Origin: Camellia lanceoleosa
Lineage: Eukaryota > Streptophyta > Magnoliopsida > Ericales > Theaceae
Direction of reading: 5' to 3'
Length of the DNA: 64,000 nucleotides
NCBI GenBank assembly: GCA_025200525.1
Contig: JANUSC010000373.1
Span: forward strand, 1 to 64,000
The notes under the pieces were generated by a model that had not been told where the DNA came from, made no database searches, and saw nothing but the letters and a program-made list of their open reading frames with translations. The position numbers and the translations under genes are program-made. Shown in pieces: positions 1 to 12,002 of this stretch (positions within the stretch are counted from its first letter, which is position 1; every line of letters starts with the position of its first letter).

Positions 1-953
1 AAATTACACAACAACTACCAAACATATCAAAATGCTAAAATTCAAAAGACAAAATCCATAAAGAGGAGGTAGGATATCCCCTACTAAAAGATGAGCTCCA
101 GCTGAGAAGGACCTAAAACCAAAAATGCTCCAAACACCAAACTATTTTGATCAAAAATGACGCCTCGATTTATCAACACCCTTTTTTTGAAGACAAAAGG
201 TGAACAACACACTCTAGCTAGGGGAATCAATACTTAGAGAGAAGTTATGGTTTTTGAGTGAGAGCTCAAAATGGTGTTTTGATAAAGTAAGAGAAAGAAG
301 ATAAGTCAAAAAGTGATTTAAAATGCCCAAATTGGGCCCCACTCTCAAGAGTAAGCGACAAAGGTCCGCTTTGAAAGCGAGACTTTCCTCGCCGAAGCGA
401 GAAGACATTATAAAATAAAAGTTCCGCCGAAGGCGGTATTGTCCGGCTGAAGCTCCAAGACATGTAGACATTAAAGTTCGGGCCTGCCATTGAAAGTTGA
501 TAGAGATCCTGGCTTCGCCGAGCGTTGTGTCTTCCCTCCCGTGAATTTCTCACCAAAAATATAATATACGCCAGCAAAGATACATTCGCCGAAAGCGCAG
601 TAAACCACACTTGCGGGGAAGTTTTATGTGCAATGTAAATAATGTAAGTGGTGGACATTCTCCAGCCGAAGGCCAAAACCTCCGCCGAAAGCGCATAAGC
701 AACAACAACCCATCCGCTGACAGAAATATTGATGTCCGCCGCTGAAAGCGACTACCAAAACTCCTGGGTAACTAGACTTGGTTTCTACGAATTAACTAAC
801 CTGTGACAAACTCCAGCCTAACACATCCTCAGAATTTTAATAATAAAGCAAGAAAGGACGTAAATAAGACAATACTAATTGATTCGAACATCCACCATAT
901 TACATGTCCTATCCACTATATAGCTTCCAGGTAAACTCCTGACCGCTTAGGCA
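1..953 (-). repeat. Tekay-A 3' LTR (partial, cut by window edge)
   Basis: This matches 7297-8144 of the right LTR, with many small indels in the GC-rich middle. It ends in GGCA at 950-953, immediately followed by a pyrimidine-rich word that reads as a polypurine tract on the minus strand. About half of the LTR lies outside the window. Confidence 0.8.
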
Positions 954-965
954 CCTCCCTTAAAG
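954..965 (-). other. Tekay-A polypurine tract
   Basis: On the minus strand this reads CTTTAAGGGAGG, directly followed by the LTR start TGCC. That is the position and composition expected for the plus-strand primer of an LTR retrotransposon. Confidence 0.6.
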
Positions 966-1389
966 AATCTTCGTCCCCTAAAATTAAAACAAGTTTTGAA
1001 AACAAGTTTCTTCCTTTTCTTTAAAACAATAAGTACCACAACATTACACAATTCGACCCATTACCCGGCCATTCCATCTCTTATCAAGAAACATTTGACA
1101 ATATATACATTTCAATATGCATTTTCTTTTTATCTCAACCATTCCCCATACATATGGTTCATAATTCATATCATAAGCATAATCATGATACAATCTCCAT
1201 TTCTATAATATGCACAACATATGCAATATTATAATCAACTCCCATAACAAGGCAAGTTCTACAACATTTCATTAACCAAAACATATCTCATGGGTTTTAC
1301 TAACTTAAGGCATTTTCAAATGTTCTTAAAGTTCATTACAATTACACAATTGCAACACTTGATCACACATCAACAAATAAGTCCTGATA
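966..1389. other. Tekay-A 3' untranslated stretch
   Basis: This is AT-rich sequence between the purine tract and the chromodomain trace. I see no domain or repeat in it, and the short open frames here look like chance. Confidence 0.4.
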
Positions 1390-1600
1390 TTTCTCATGCG
1401 ACTCCCAACCTTCACGCCCTAAGTGGCCTCCTCCATTCAAGGGCAAGGATGTTTCGCACAAAACCTCAACTAAAGGGATGGTCCTCGCCACGCAGATTTG
1501 ATCCCGCCATCCAAGACCTCGAACCGTCTCCTCTTTACGAGAGGCATCCTCATCTACCTTTGTCGGCCCAATCCAACACGCAGATGGATCCGTTTACTAT
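1390..1600 (-). pseudogene. Tekay-A chromodomain remnant
   Basis: On the minus strand an EEAT signature is encoded at about 1421-1434. It is followed by an acidic/arginine stretch and a frameshifted YxDLF-like end, the hallmark of the short chromodomain at the C terminus of chromovirus integrases. In intact elements this domain binds modified histones and helps steer integration to heterochromatin. The expected Trp after EEAT reads as a stop, and frame changes are needed to follow the domain, so it is dead. Confidence 0.5.
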
Positions 1601-1660
1601 ACTCAAGCATACCACATGAAACACGCCATGAACTCGCCAACCGTGGCGCAAAGCTTAAAT

Positions 1661-2005
1661 CTACAGAAGCAACTCTCGCCAATCCGGGCCAAGGATCTCA
1701 AAAGGACCAATAAACCCAGGGGATAACTTCCACTCTTCCCAAATCTCAACAAACCCCGCTTTAGGTGATATTTTCGTAAAGACGTGATCACCCACCTCAA
1801 ACTCCAACGGTCTGGCCTCTCTCACGGTCGCAAGATAGGACTTCGATTTACTCTGGTCAGAATAAGCTCTCCTACGATATAAAGCTTCAACTTTCTCCGT
1901 CTGCCTCCCTAACCAACTCCGACTCCAACAAAGGTGCAGTGCCACCCCACCTCGCCCAACAAACTGAGACTTCCATGCGGTTTCGCCATACAAGGTTGGC
2001 CTCAA
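1661..2005 (-). pseudogene. Tekay-A integrase C-terminal region
   Basis: This is an open minus-strand segment of 114 codons. It includes LEFEVGDHVFTKISP and, near its end, KLSPGFIGPFEIL. These two blocks are the conserved C-terminal (GPF/Y-type) module of Ty3/gypsy integrases, which contacts DNA and precedes the chromodomain. The segment starts inside the domain and runs out of frame after the GPFEIL block. The upstream catalytic core is not open. Confidence 0.8.
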
Positions 2006-2700
2006 ACGGTGCTAAGTATACCGATACTTCAGAATCGAAATCAAGTATTGTAGATAAACTCTACCAACTAAGAAGTGCTCTCTCCCACGCCCCATCAAAT
2101 CAAGGACACAACCTCAAGCATAATCCTCAAGGATCTACCGATGGTACGCTTGCATCGCCCCATCGGCTTCCGAGGGATGATAAGTCAGCATTTAAAGGTC
2201 AACTTAGTACCTAAAGCATCAGAACTCGCCACAACCTAGCAGTAGAAACGAGGATCTCTATCTCGAGACAATCGCCACTGGACCCCATGCAACCTTACTA
2301 TGTCCAATATATAAGTCGGCAAGATGATTCATCAATCTTCACGCCAAGATCGAATAAATGCGCTCGACTTGGTCAACCTGCCTAATAAGTCCACTCCAAA
2401 TAAGAAGCCACTACCCGCCGAAGTCCCTAAGACCTACAACGAAGTCCATAGTGACATGCTCCCACTTCCACTTGCAAGAATAGGGCAAGGGTTGTAACAA
2501 AACCCATCGCCTTCATGCGTTCTACCACTTGTCGACAAGTGGTAAGCACTTAGACACTAAGATCGCCACATCTCTTCATACCCCGCCACTCAAAACCGAC
2601 GACCCAAATCCCGATACATCTTAGTACCTCCGGATGCACTGCAAGAAGGCGCCAATGATGAAAACTCCCTGAGTACCCTTCTCGACAGACTTCTAGCTTC
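2006..2700 (-). pseudogene. Tekay-A integrase core and zinc-binding remnant
   Basis: There is no long frame, but the minus strand at about 2425-2466 encodes WKWEHVTMDFVVGL, the block carrying the first catalytic Asp of the integrase core. The remaining catalytic residues cannot be followed without frame changes. The order (protease, RT, RNase H, integrase) is kept relative to neighbouring traces. Confidence 0.6.
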
Positions 2701-3129
2701 CTGATAAACAGCATTTGGGTTCCTAGATCTCAAACTCTCGTGCCGGATACGCCAAACCTTTCTTCAACTTCCTTTTCATCGGAGATCTTCTGAGGGGATT
2801 CTAATTAAGGTCACCTTCGCTAGGCCTCTAACACTCGAAACACTAGTGTAGGCCGCAAGAACTATGTAGTAAAACAAGGTCACAGCCAATCTGATTCAAC
2901 GGACGGCCCGTAAGCATAAGGTCAAACTCGCCAAGTGCCCCGGTAACATCTCACCTTAATTCTCGATGGCTACACAAGCTACATCACTAATGGATTTTTC
3001 ATCGCTAAGGGCACTTCCGCCACAACATTGGCCTTTCTTGATGATGATAATGCAACTCAAGTCGTAATCCTCAATAAACCCATCCACCTCCTTCCGCCTC
3101 AAGTTCAAGTCTTCTCGCGGAAAACAGAT

Positions 3130-3360
3130 ATTTTGACTTTATGATCCGAGAACACCAATCTTGGCTTCACCATAAAGGTAGTGCCTCCATTTTCTCAAGG
3201 CAAAGATTACACCAAGTAATTCTAGATCATGCGCGAGGGTACCTTCTCGTGAATTTTCAATCGACGCGGAGCCATAGGCTACTACTTTCCCTTCTTGCAT
3301 TAACACACAACCCAAAACCCTCGTGAGGCATCACAATAGACCGTGATAACCCAACCCTCT
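3130..3360 (-). pseudogene. Tekay-A RNase H remnant
   Basis: The minus strand around 3240-3330 encodes [19 protein letters not shown] sequence with one frame slip, the first strand block of Ty3/gypsy RNase H. The enzyme would degrade the RNA of the RNA/DNA hybrid during reverse transcription. Later blocks are only partly readable. Confidence 0.55.
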
Positions 3361-3739
3361 CCTAATAATCAAGACTGGAGCGGTCAATCTAACTTTCAAC
3401 TCGAACGATTTTTCACAAGTTCACCCATACAAAGTCACTCCTCCGAGTCAATCTAGTCAATCGTGAAGCTAACTTTGAGAAATTTTTCACAAACCGACGG
3501 TAATACCTACTAATCCTAGAAAATCGCGAATCTCAAACACATTCTTAGTCAGGCCCAATCTTGCATCACCTCAATCTTGATGTATCATGCAGACCCCTTC
3601 CCCAAAACCACACGGCCTAAGAACTTCACCTCTTCTAGCCAAAACTCACACTTCCTTAACTTAGCATACAAATTTTATGGGCTCTAAGTCAAGCACCACT
3701 CTCAAGTGCTCCTCGTGGCCTCCCTCTCAAGGTGAATAG

Positions 3740-4160
3740 ATAAGAATGTCGCTCACAAAACGACTACAAAAACTATCCAAGAATTCTGAAGATCCTGCTC
3801 ATCAAGTCCATAAAGACCAAATACGGTACAAGCCCAAATGGCATTACTAGGAATTAGAATGGCCATACCGCTGCATTTTAATGCCGTTTTCTAATATCCT
3901 CCTCCTAATTCTTTAATCGGTGGTAACCCGATCTCAAATCTATCTTTAGAGAAAACAACGGAACCCTTCAACCGGTCAAACAAATCATCTATACGCAAGT
4001 ATAGGGTACTTATTCTAATCAGTCTCGATTCAACTTTGGAAGTCAATACACAATCTCAAGGCACCACCTTTCTTTTAGCAAAGAGTGCCAGTGCTCCCAC
4101 TATGAAACACTAGATCTAACAAAACCCTTATCTAGCAATCCTCGAGTTGAACTTCAACTC
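3740..4160 (-). pseudogene. Tekay-A reverse transcriptase remnant
   Basis: On the minus strand I can read LRIDDLFDRLKGSVVFSK at about 3940-4000, then a frame-slipped RxGxxxI block and an FGLxxAP-to-FVVVF region. These match RT blocks 2 to 5 of Ty3/gypsy elements. At least three frame changes and several stops occur within 400 bp. The YxDD block itself is degraded. Confidence 0.7.
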
Positions 4161-4325
4161 AACCAACTCACTGAGCAAAACGGTAGTGTTATAGAAATCG
4201 GCGCCGTCGCACTAAATCGATAGAGAACTCAATCTCTCAAGGAGGTGGCAACCCACAAGGTCCTCTGAAAGACATCCGAAAGTACTCACAAACTACCTTG
4301 GCAACACAACTGAGTCTCATCACAC

Positions 4326-4760
4326 TCACCACCTCAAAGCTAGCAAGTAGACCACTAAGCTCATTTCGCCTTTCATGACCATACCGGCACAAGTAAGGTT
4401 ACTACCAACCCTGTCTCCCAAGAAATGAAAACACTCCCCGCCTCTTCGTGACAACAAGTAACCTTCAAGGTAGTAATCAATAATCGCCAGATGACGATAA
4501 CTACCCATACCCAAAATAACATCAAAGCCCTTCATGGCATAACTACAAATGGAAAAAGGAAGTCGATGATCGCTTCTACTTCTATATCACAACCTCTACA
4601 TCCAAGCGTTTCAAAATCAACTCACCCCCAATAGGTGACACTACACAAATAGGAGATGCCAACAGTGCTAACTCCAATTCCAACACGATGCAAATGCAGC
4701 AGATATAAAGAATGAGACGCACCCGTGTCAATCAACACACTAGCAACCGAATTGCAAAAC
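4326..4760 (-). pseudogene. Tekay-A aspartic protease remnant
   Basis: The minus strand encodes VLIDTGASHS at about 4711-4740, the protease active site. Further on is GFDVILGM at about 4510-4535, the conserved flap/C-terminal block. Retroviral-type proteases cut the gag-pol polyprotein. The two blocks lie in different frames, so the domain is broken. Confidence 0.7.
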
Positions 4761-4829
4761 AAAAAGGTACCTCTCATACATGATGGAGCCTCAGATTAGG
4801 TCCTGCATGTAACAAGATACACGCCGCCT

Positions 4830-5960
4830 CAGAGGCTCCCTCGATCTACTCGCCGCCTTGGAGCATAGGGATCGCACAGACCGACCGGGACGACGGCCCT
4901 GATTGCTCCTCGAGGCCTGCAGATCGAGCCGGTTGAATCCTCGCTCTGCCCAGAACCAGACGCCTCAAGTGGCACTCAACCGCGGGCAATATCTTCATGT
5001 GCCCGGCCGTCCACACTGTAACACGACACGGCCGCCGCTCAACTCGACTTCAGGGTCTGGCTGACGAAGAAGCACCACCCCCGCCTTCGGCAACAGAAGC
5101 CTGTGACCTACCGGCCACACTTGTAACAGAACTTTCCCGACCGCCTCCCGAGTCAGACTCTGTGATTGGGAAAGTCGACCGCCAAACCACTCGACGGCCG
5201 AGGTTATAACCCTCCGCTTTCCGCCATCACCCCGTCTCCTCTTGGCCCCTCTTGAGCCCCCATGGTTCTCCTCTTCTCCTCAAGATCATCACCCATATGA
5301 GCCGCAAAGATCCACCAAATGCCCGTGACTAATGTAAGGTCCAATTAACTTTCAACTTGAGGTCCCACCTCAACTCGCTTCAAACTCATAGCAACGGGCG
5401 CCTCTGTCGCCACAAGTTCGTGCAAACCTCGACAGTTAGTAAATGTAGCCTCAAACCCGCCACGTATAAACCCTCTTGCTTGCTTGGTAAACCGATCCTC
5501 GCCTCTCTAGCCATCAAGTGATAAAACCTCTCCGAAAGCATTCACAAACGCCTCCCAAGTACCACCCATTAACGAACTTTCTCATACTTCCACCATTGAC
5601 CAAGATCTCCTTCACCGAAGGATGCCAAGGTCACTTTCAATGCTTCGCCTCAATGCCTAGCATCTCTAATGTTTTACTCATTTGTTCTAGCCACTGCCCA
5701 CCTTCAATGGCTCCTTAGGATCCCCAACAAACTCCTCCTGTTAGACCGAAGAACTCCTCTTCAAGAAAGAAGGTCCCGCCTCAATCGCTCGATTTCGCCT
5801 CGAGAATGCCCAAAGCCTCGCTATCTCCTGCCAAGGCACCCATAGCTCACGACCACTCGCTCGCCACATTGGCCCCGACCAACCCTCCTCAACTATCGAA
5901 CCTCATCCCTAATGGCACTTCTCGCCTCCTAGGCCTACCACGCCACCACCTCTTGCACGC
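4830..5960 (-). pseudogene. Tekay-A gag remnant with zinc knuckle
   Basis: The minus strand at about 4990-5045 encodes a frame-slipped C-x2-C-x4-H-x4-C zinc knuckle, the nucleocapsid RNA-binding motif. At 5450-5620 it encodes a WEAFVNAF-then-RFYHLMARE block typical of the capsid part of plant gag. Start and end are uncertain because no frame stays open. Confidence 0.6.
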
Positions 5961-6342
5961 CCCGACATCCTAATAAAGGTAACAGTAACGTTAGCACATT
6001 TATAAACGTACAAAACTAAACACCACGCCCTAATGCATGGATAATCAGAATTCATTCCACGAAGCACATAAACACATAAGCACATTTATTTCATTTCCAT
6101 GATGATAGTCCTACATGCTACTAGAGTCTTGGTTAGAAACAAAGATTGATCAAGTGCCTTCCAACAAGACTCCCGTAAACCCAAGGACCCCATCAACATC
6201 CTAGAAACTAAATCCCATACCCAAATAATCACATAAGCATGTTATCACATAAACCCATAACAAGACACCTAAGTCTCTATCAAGCGAGACAAACCCATTG
6301 TGATCCTAATCACTTCCCACGCACTAAAGTATTCAACCCTAC
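5961..6342 (-). other. Tekay-A 5' leader
   Basis: This non-coding stretch lies between the decayed gag start and the primer binding site. I see no domain or tandem repeat in it. Confidence 0.4.
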
Positions 6343-6354
6343 GCCTCGATACCA
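6343..6354 (-). other. Tekay-A primer binding site
   Basis: On the minus strand this reads TGGTATCGAGGC, close to the complement of the initiator tRNA-Met 3' end (TGGTATCAGAGC). It lies 2 nt inside the LTR end TTACA, as expected for the minus-strand DNA primer. Confidence 0.7.
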
Positions 6355-6356
6355 GT

Positions 6357-8144
6357 TGTAACGCCTCAAAATAATGACATTAAACCCAACAACATTGACA
6401 TGCCAAGATAGATAAAAGATCCACGCCCTTCCATTCAACGTAGTTCTATTACAAGAAGTATTACATGTTAACAACAAAAGCAATGCCCTAAGGGCTTACA
6501 GCTTTCCAAGTTAACACTTGGTTACAAGAAAGTAGAGTGCTAACTCATTTACACATTTAGCCCTTGGCTTGAATTTACATGTAACATTACAAAAGGAAAG
6601 ACAACCAAAAAGTCCGTCCGCCACTAGCCTTCCAAGCTAAGTCCTTGGAGGTGGTATACCACCTGCATTCTAAAATAATGTTCCTATATAGGGTGAGCCA
6701 CGTTCAAAAGAGAAATATACTAAACCGCTATGAATAATGACTAAAAGATTAACAGCTGATAGATGGTCAATTCTTTTACATTCTTTCATCACTTAAACAA
6801 ATATAAACAAAACAAATACATTCATACTTTCCATGACAAGCATACATGCTCGCCAATATATTTCTAGATAAGCATACATGCTCTATCTACTGAGTTCATC
6901 CCCTATCTCCTCTCAAAGAACATCCCGCTTAGAGGTCCCTCCCGTATCTTCCCCTAAACCGCGGAGTACATCCCCTATCTCCTCCAACACAACACAATGC
7001 ATATATATCACAATTATACACATCACATATCAATACATAAAATCAATGTATTCTTTCCATCGTCATAACCCATGACCCAATTCTACTTCAATTCCTCATT
7101 TTTCCACAATTAATTATTCACATTAATTAATCAATGTAATTAGGACGTTTCCATAATTAACATTACAACCCTTAGGTTCCAATTTCACTAATGTTTCAAC
7201 TTTAATTCCATGTTTCTATACCAAACATGCTTCTAGGTTTATTATAGACAAAACCCCAAACTTTTATAAAATTACACAATGGCCCAAAGTTTCCCAAAAT
7301 TACACAACAACTACCAACATATCAAAATGCTAAAATTCAAAGACAAAATCCATAAAGAGGAGTAGGATATCCCTACCTCAAAAGATGAGCTCCAAAGGAG
7401 AAGGACCCAAAACCAAAATGCTCCAAACACCAAACTATTCGGATCAAAATGACGCCCTCGACGATCAACACCCTTTTTGTGAAGACAAAAGGTGAACAAC
7501 ACACTCTAGCTAGATCAATACTTAGAGAGAAGTTATGGTTTTTGAGTGAGAAGCTCTGAAAATGGTGTTTTGATAAAGTAAGAGAAAGAAGATAAGTCAA
7601 AAAAAGTGATTTAAAATGCCCGCCCCACTCGCTTATAGAGACGACAGTCCGCTCGGAAGGAGGACTCTCCGCCGAGCGAAGACACATAAACAGTTCCGCT
7701 CGAGCGCAACATTGTCCGCTCGAGCTCCAAGACACAGACACAAAGTTCGTCTGGTCGAGCGTAGATCCCACTCGCCGAGCGCAGTTCTCCTCCTAACTCT
7801 CACCAAAACATACTATACGCTGAAAGACAGGGATTCGCCGAGCGCAGTAAACCACACTTGCGTAAGTTTTGCGGTGTGCACGAAATATCGAAGGGTGCAT
7901 TCTCCGCCGAGCGCACAAGCAACAACAACCCATCCGCTGAAGTAAACATGTCCGCCGAGCGACTCAAAAACTCGGGCAACTAGACTTGGTTCTAAAGCTA
8001 ACCAACCTCAGGACAAACCTCGCCCAACACATCCTCAGAACTCAATAACAAAGCAAGAAAGGACGTAAATAAGACAATACTCAATTACTAACATCCACGA
8101 CACATGTCCCACCACTATACAACAAGGTAAACCCGGACCGCTTA
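6357..8144 (-). repeat. Tekay-A 5' LTR, last 4 nt missing at the satellite junction
   Basis: The plus strand starts TGTAACGCC next to the primer site and runs to GGACCGCTTA at 8144, where satellite sequence starts at once. The left LTR continues with GGCA at this point, so only the terminal 4 nt appear lost. It shares family-wide blocks with the solo LTR at 24896-26872. A GC-rich cluster of GCCGAGCG/GCTCGAGC words lies at 7615-7970, in the U3 part. Confidence 0.85.
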
Positions 8145-10705
8145 TAGAAATAAATTGATGATTGTGACTGGTTTGTTGAACATATAAGAAATTTTGGATA
8201 TATATTTGAATAGATAAGAGATTAAAATTGAACTGATAATAAAATCTAGACAAAAATTTGCATAGATAGGGAAAAAAATTGAACAGATAGTCAAGATTTT
8301 GGAATATATCGATAAAAAAATAATAATTAAACACTTAAATGTAAATTTGAACATATAGAAAAAAAATTCAATTGATAAATTAAGGAGTAAAATTGAAAAC
8401 AAAACGTTTTTCCAAAACAAAGAAAAAGACTTCTCACCAAATTATTTAACGCAATGCCTGCCGAGGACCATCGGAGGAGAAGACTCCATTGATCCAGCTA
8501 CTTATGGACAGTTTTTTTTCTTCAAGCACACAGATCCAATTTCTCCTCCTTTTTAAAAAAAAAAAAAAAAGTTGTTGACCTTTGTTATTGTTGTATGATG
8601 AAACAAATTGCAACAGATAGTTGTAAATCAACCAAAAAAAATTAAAAATTAAGTAGATTGATAAAATAATAAAAGATATATCAAAAAAATATATATATAT
8701 ATATACTGGATTATATTTGAGAATGAATTTCAACAGATAGAGAGAAAGAACAAGAGAGAGAAAGAAAGATTGCAACAAATCCTGGTTTGGTGTATTTCAA
8801 CAGATAATAAAATTGAACGAATAGAAATAAACTGAAGATTGTGACTGGTTTGTTGAACAGATAAGAAATTTTGGATAGATATTTGAACATATAAGAGATT
8901 AAAATTGAACTGATAATAAAATCTAGACAAAAATTTGCACACATAGGGAAAAAAAATTAAACGGATGGTCAAGATTTTGGAATATATAGACAAAAAAATA
9001 ATAATTAAACACTTAAATGTAAATTTGAACGTATAGAAAAAAAATTCAACCGATAAATTAAGGAGTAAAATCGAAAACAAAATGTTTTTCAAAACAAAGA
9101 AAAGACTTCGACCAAATTATTTTACTCAATGCCCGCAGAGGACCATCTAAGAGAAGACTCCATTGATCTAGCTCCTTATGGACAGTTTTTTTCTTCAAGC
9201 ACACAGATCCAATTTCTTCTCCTTTTTTTTTTTTTTTTAAGGTGTTGATCTTTGTTGTTGTTGTATGATGAAACAAATTAGAACAGATAGTTGTAAATGA
9301 ATCCAAAAAAAATAAATAATTAAGCAAATAGAAATAATAATAAAAAATAGAACATATATATATATACTGGATTATATTTGAGAAAGAATTTCTACAGTTA
9401 GAGAGAAAGAACAAGAGAGAGAAAAAAAGATTGCAACAGATCCTGGTTTGGTATATTTCAACAGATAATAAAATTGAACAGATAGAAATAAATTGAAGAT
9501 TGTGCCTGGTTTGTTGAATAGATAAGAAATTTTGGATAGATATTTGAACAGATAAGAGATTAAAATTGATCGATAATAAAATCTAGACAAAAATTTGCAC
9601 AGATAGGGAAAAAAATTGAACAAATAGTCAAGATTTTGGAATATACAGATAAAAAATAATAATTAAACACTTAAATGTAAATTTGAACATATAGAAAAAA
9701 AATTCAACTAATAAATTAAGGAGTAAAATTAAAAACAAAACGTTTTTCAAAACAAAGAAAAAGAATTCTCACCGAATTATTTTACTCAATGTCTGCAGAG
9801 GACCATCGGAGGAGAAGACTCCATTGATCTAACTCCTTATGGACAGTTTTTTTTTTCTTCAAGCACACAGATCCAATTTCTCCACCTTTTTTTTTTTTTT
9901 TTAAAGTTGTTGATCTTTGTTGTTGTTGTATGATGAAACAAATTGCAACAGATAGTTGTAAATGAACAAAAAAAAAATTAAAAATTAAGCAGATAGAAAT
10001 AATAATAAAAAAATAGAACAGATATATATATATACTGGATTCTATTTGAGAAAGAATTTCAACAGATTGAGAGAAAGAACAAGAAAGAGTGAAAGAAAGA
10101 TTGCAACAGATCCTGGTTTGGTATATTTCAACAGATAATAAAATTGAACAGATAGAAATAAATTGAAGATTGTGACGGGTTTGTTGAACGGATAAGAAAT
10201 TTTGGAAAGATATTTGAACAGATAAGAGATTAAAACTGAACTGATAATAAAATCTAGACAAAAAGTTACACAAAGAGGGAAAACAAATTGAACAGATAGT
10301 CAATATTTTGGAATATATAGACAAAAAAATAATAATTAAACAGTTAAATGTAAATTTGAACATATAGAAAAAAAATTCAACAGATAAATTAAGGAGTAAA
10401 ATTGAAAACAAAACGTTTTTCAAAACAAATAAAAAGACTTCCCACCAAATTATTTTACTCAATGCCTCCAGAGGACCATCGGAGGAGAAGACTCCATTGA
10501 TCCAGCTCTTTATGGACAGTTTTTATTTTCTTCAAGCACACAGATCCAATTTCTCCACCTTTTTTTTTAAGTTGTCGATCTTTGTTGTTGTTGTATGATG
10601 AAACAAATTGTAATAGATAGTTGTAAATGAACCAAAAAAAATTAAAAATTAAGCAGATGGAAATAATAATAAAAAATAGAACAGATATATATATATATAT
10701 ATATA

Positions 10706-11282
10706 CTGGATTATATTTGAGAAAGAATTTCAACAGATAGAGAGAAAGAACCAGAGAGAGTGAAAAAAAGATTGCAACAAATCCTGGTTTGATGTATTTC
10801 AACAGATAATAAAATCAATCAGATATAAATAAATTAAAGATTGTGACTGGTTTGTTGAACGGATAACAAATTTTTGAAAGATATTTGAACAGATAAGAAA
10901 TTAAAATTGAACTGATAATAAAATCAAGACAAATTTGCACAGATAGGGAAAAAAATTGAACAGATAAGTTAAACAGTAAAATTGAATACAAAATGACTTT
11001 CAAAACAAATAAAAAGATTTCACACCAAATTATTTTACTCAATGCCTGTAGTGGACCATCGGAGGAGAAGACTCCATAGATCCAAATCCTTATAGATGCT
11101 TTTTTTCTTCGAAATACGTATCCAATTTCTCTTCCTTTTTTTTTTATTTTTTTAAGTTGTTGATCTTTGTTGTTGTTGTATAATGAAACAAATTGCAACA
11201 GATAGTTGCAAATGAACCAAAAAAAATTAAAAATTAAGCAGATAGAAATAATAATAAAAAATATAACAGATATATATATATA
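10706..11282. repeat. Shortened satellite monomer (577 bp, type 4)
   Basis: About 95 bp are missing. The sequence passes from one ATTGAACAGATA word (about 10955-10966) straight into the tail that normally follows a second copy of that word. The remaining text has type 4 marks: an ACAAATTTGCAC word and GACTTTC at 10991. Confidence 0.85.
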
Positions 11283-11930
11283 CTGGATTATATTTGAGAA
11301 AGAATTTCAACAGATAGAGAGAAAGAACAAGAGAGAGAGAAAGAAAGATTGCAACGATCCTGGTTTGGTGTATTTCAATAGATAAAAAAATTGAACAGAT
11401 AGAAATAAATTGAAGATTGTGACTGGTTTGTTGAACATATAAGAAATTTTTGATAGATATTTGAACAAATAAGAGATTAAAATTGAACTAATAATAAAAT
11501 CTAGACAAAGATTTGAACAGATAGGGACAAAAAATTGAACAGATGGTCAAGATTTTGGAATATATAGACAAAAAAATAATAATTAAACACTTAAATGTAA
11601 ATTTGAACATATAGAAAAAAAAATCAACAGATAAATTAAGCAGTAAAATTGAAAACAAAACGTCTTTCAAAATAAATAAAAAGACTTCTTACCAAATTAT
11701 TTTACTCAATGCCTACAGAGGACCATCGGAGGAGAAGAATCTATTGATCCAGCTCCTTATGGACAGTTTTTTTTCTTCAAGCCCACAGATCCAATTTCTC
11801 CTTTTTTTTTTTTTAAGTTGTTGATCTTTGTTGTTGTTGTATGATGAAACAAATTGCAACAGATAGTTGTAAATGAACCAAAAAAAATTAAAAATTAAGC
11901 AGATTGAAATAATAATAAAAAATAGAACAG

Positions 11931-11965
<35 letters not shown>

Positions 11966-11997
11966 TTTTGGATTATATTTGAGAAAGAATTTCAACA

Positions 11998-12002
11998 GAT
12001 AG
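11998..12002. repeat. Tat element target-site duplication, left copy (GATAG)
   Basis: GATAG lies directly before the LTR start TGTACGG. The same five bases follow the other LTR at 23591-23595, and the satellite monomer normally has a single GATAG here. Confidence 0.95.

Larger units (their letters stand above)
1..8144 (-). mobile_element. Tekay-A: decayed Ty3/gypsy chromovirus (Tekay/Del-like)
   Basis: Two related copies of one sequence (1-953 and 6357-8144) flank about 5.4 kb in which minus-strand gag, protease, RT, RNase H, integrase and chromodomain traces occur in the usual Ty3/gypsy order. A tRNA-Met-type primer site lies beside the right LTR and a purine tract (minus strand) beside the left LTR, so transcription ran from high to low coordinates. 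No reading frame is intact; stops and frameshifts occur every few dozen codons. The left LTR is cut by the window edge, so the target duplication cannot be tested. The order, the Met primer, the EEAT chromodomain trace and the long LTR (about 1.79 kb) support Tekay/Del. Lineage assignment is inference from motifs. Confidence 0.85.
8145..12002. repeat. Satellite block A (about 670-bp monomers)
   Basis: This is a tandem array of an AT-rich monomer. Using CTGGATTATATTTGAGAAAG as phase mark, monomers start at 8706, 9367, 10035, 10706, 11283 and 11968, so spacings are 661, 668, 671, 577 and 685. Each monomer holds a (TA)n tract, a T-tract of 8-20, a GTTGTTGTTGTATGATG word, and many copies of AACAGATA. 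The block starts mid-monomer at the Tekay-A LTR and is broken 35 nt into a monomer by the Tat element. Confidence 0.97.

Noticed and set aside
996..1208. Plus-strand 70-codon frame in the Tekay-A 3' region
   Set aside because: AT-rich chance frame opposite a decayed retroelement; no domain or conserved start.
8035..9623. Many overlapping minus-strand frames that look like small membrane proteins
   Set aside because: They recur in each satellite monomer, have no fixed start, shift at T- and TA-tracts, and their hydrophobic text follows from the TTT/ATT/TCT-rich strand.
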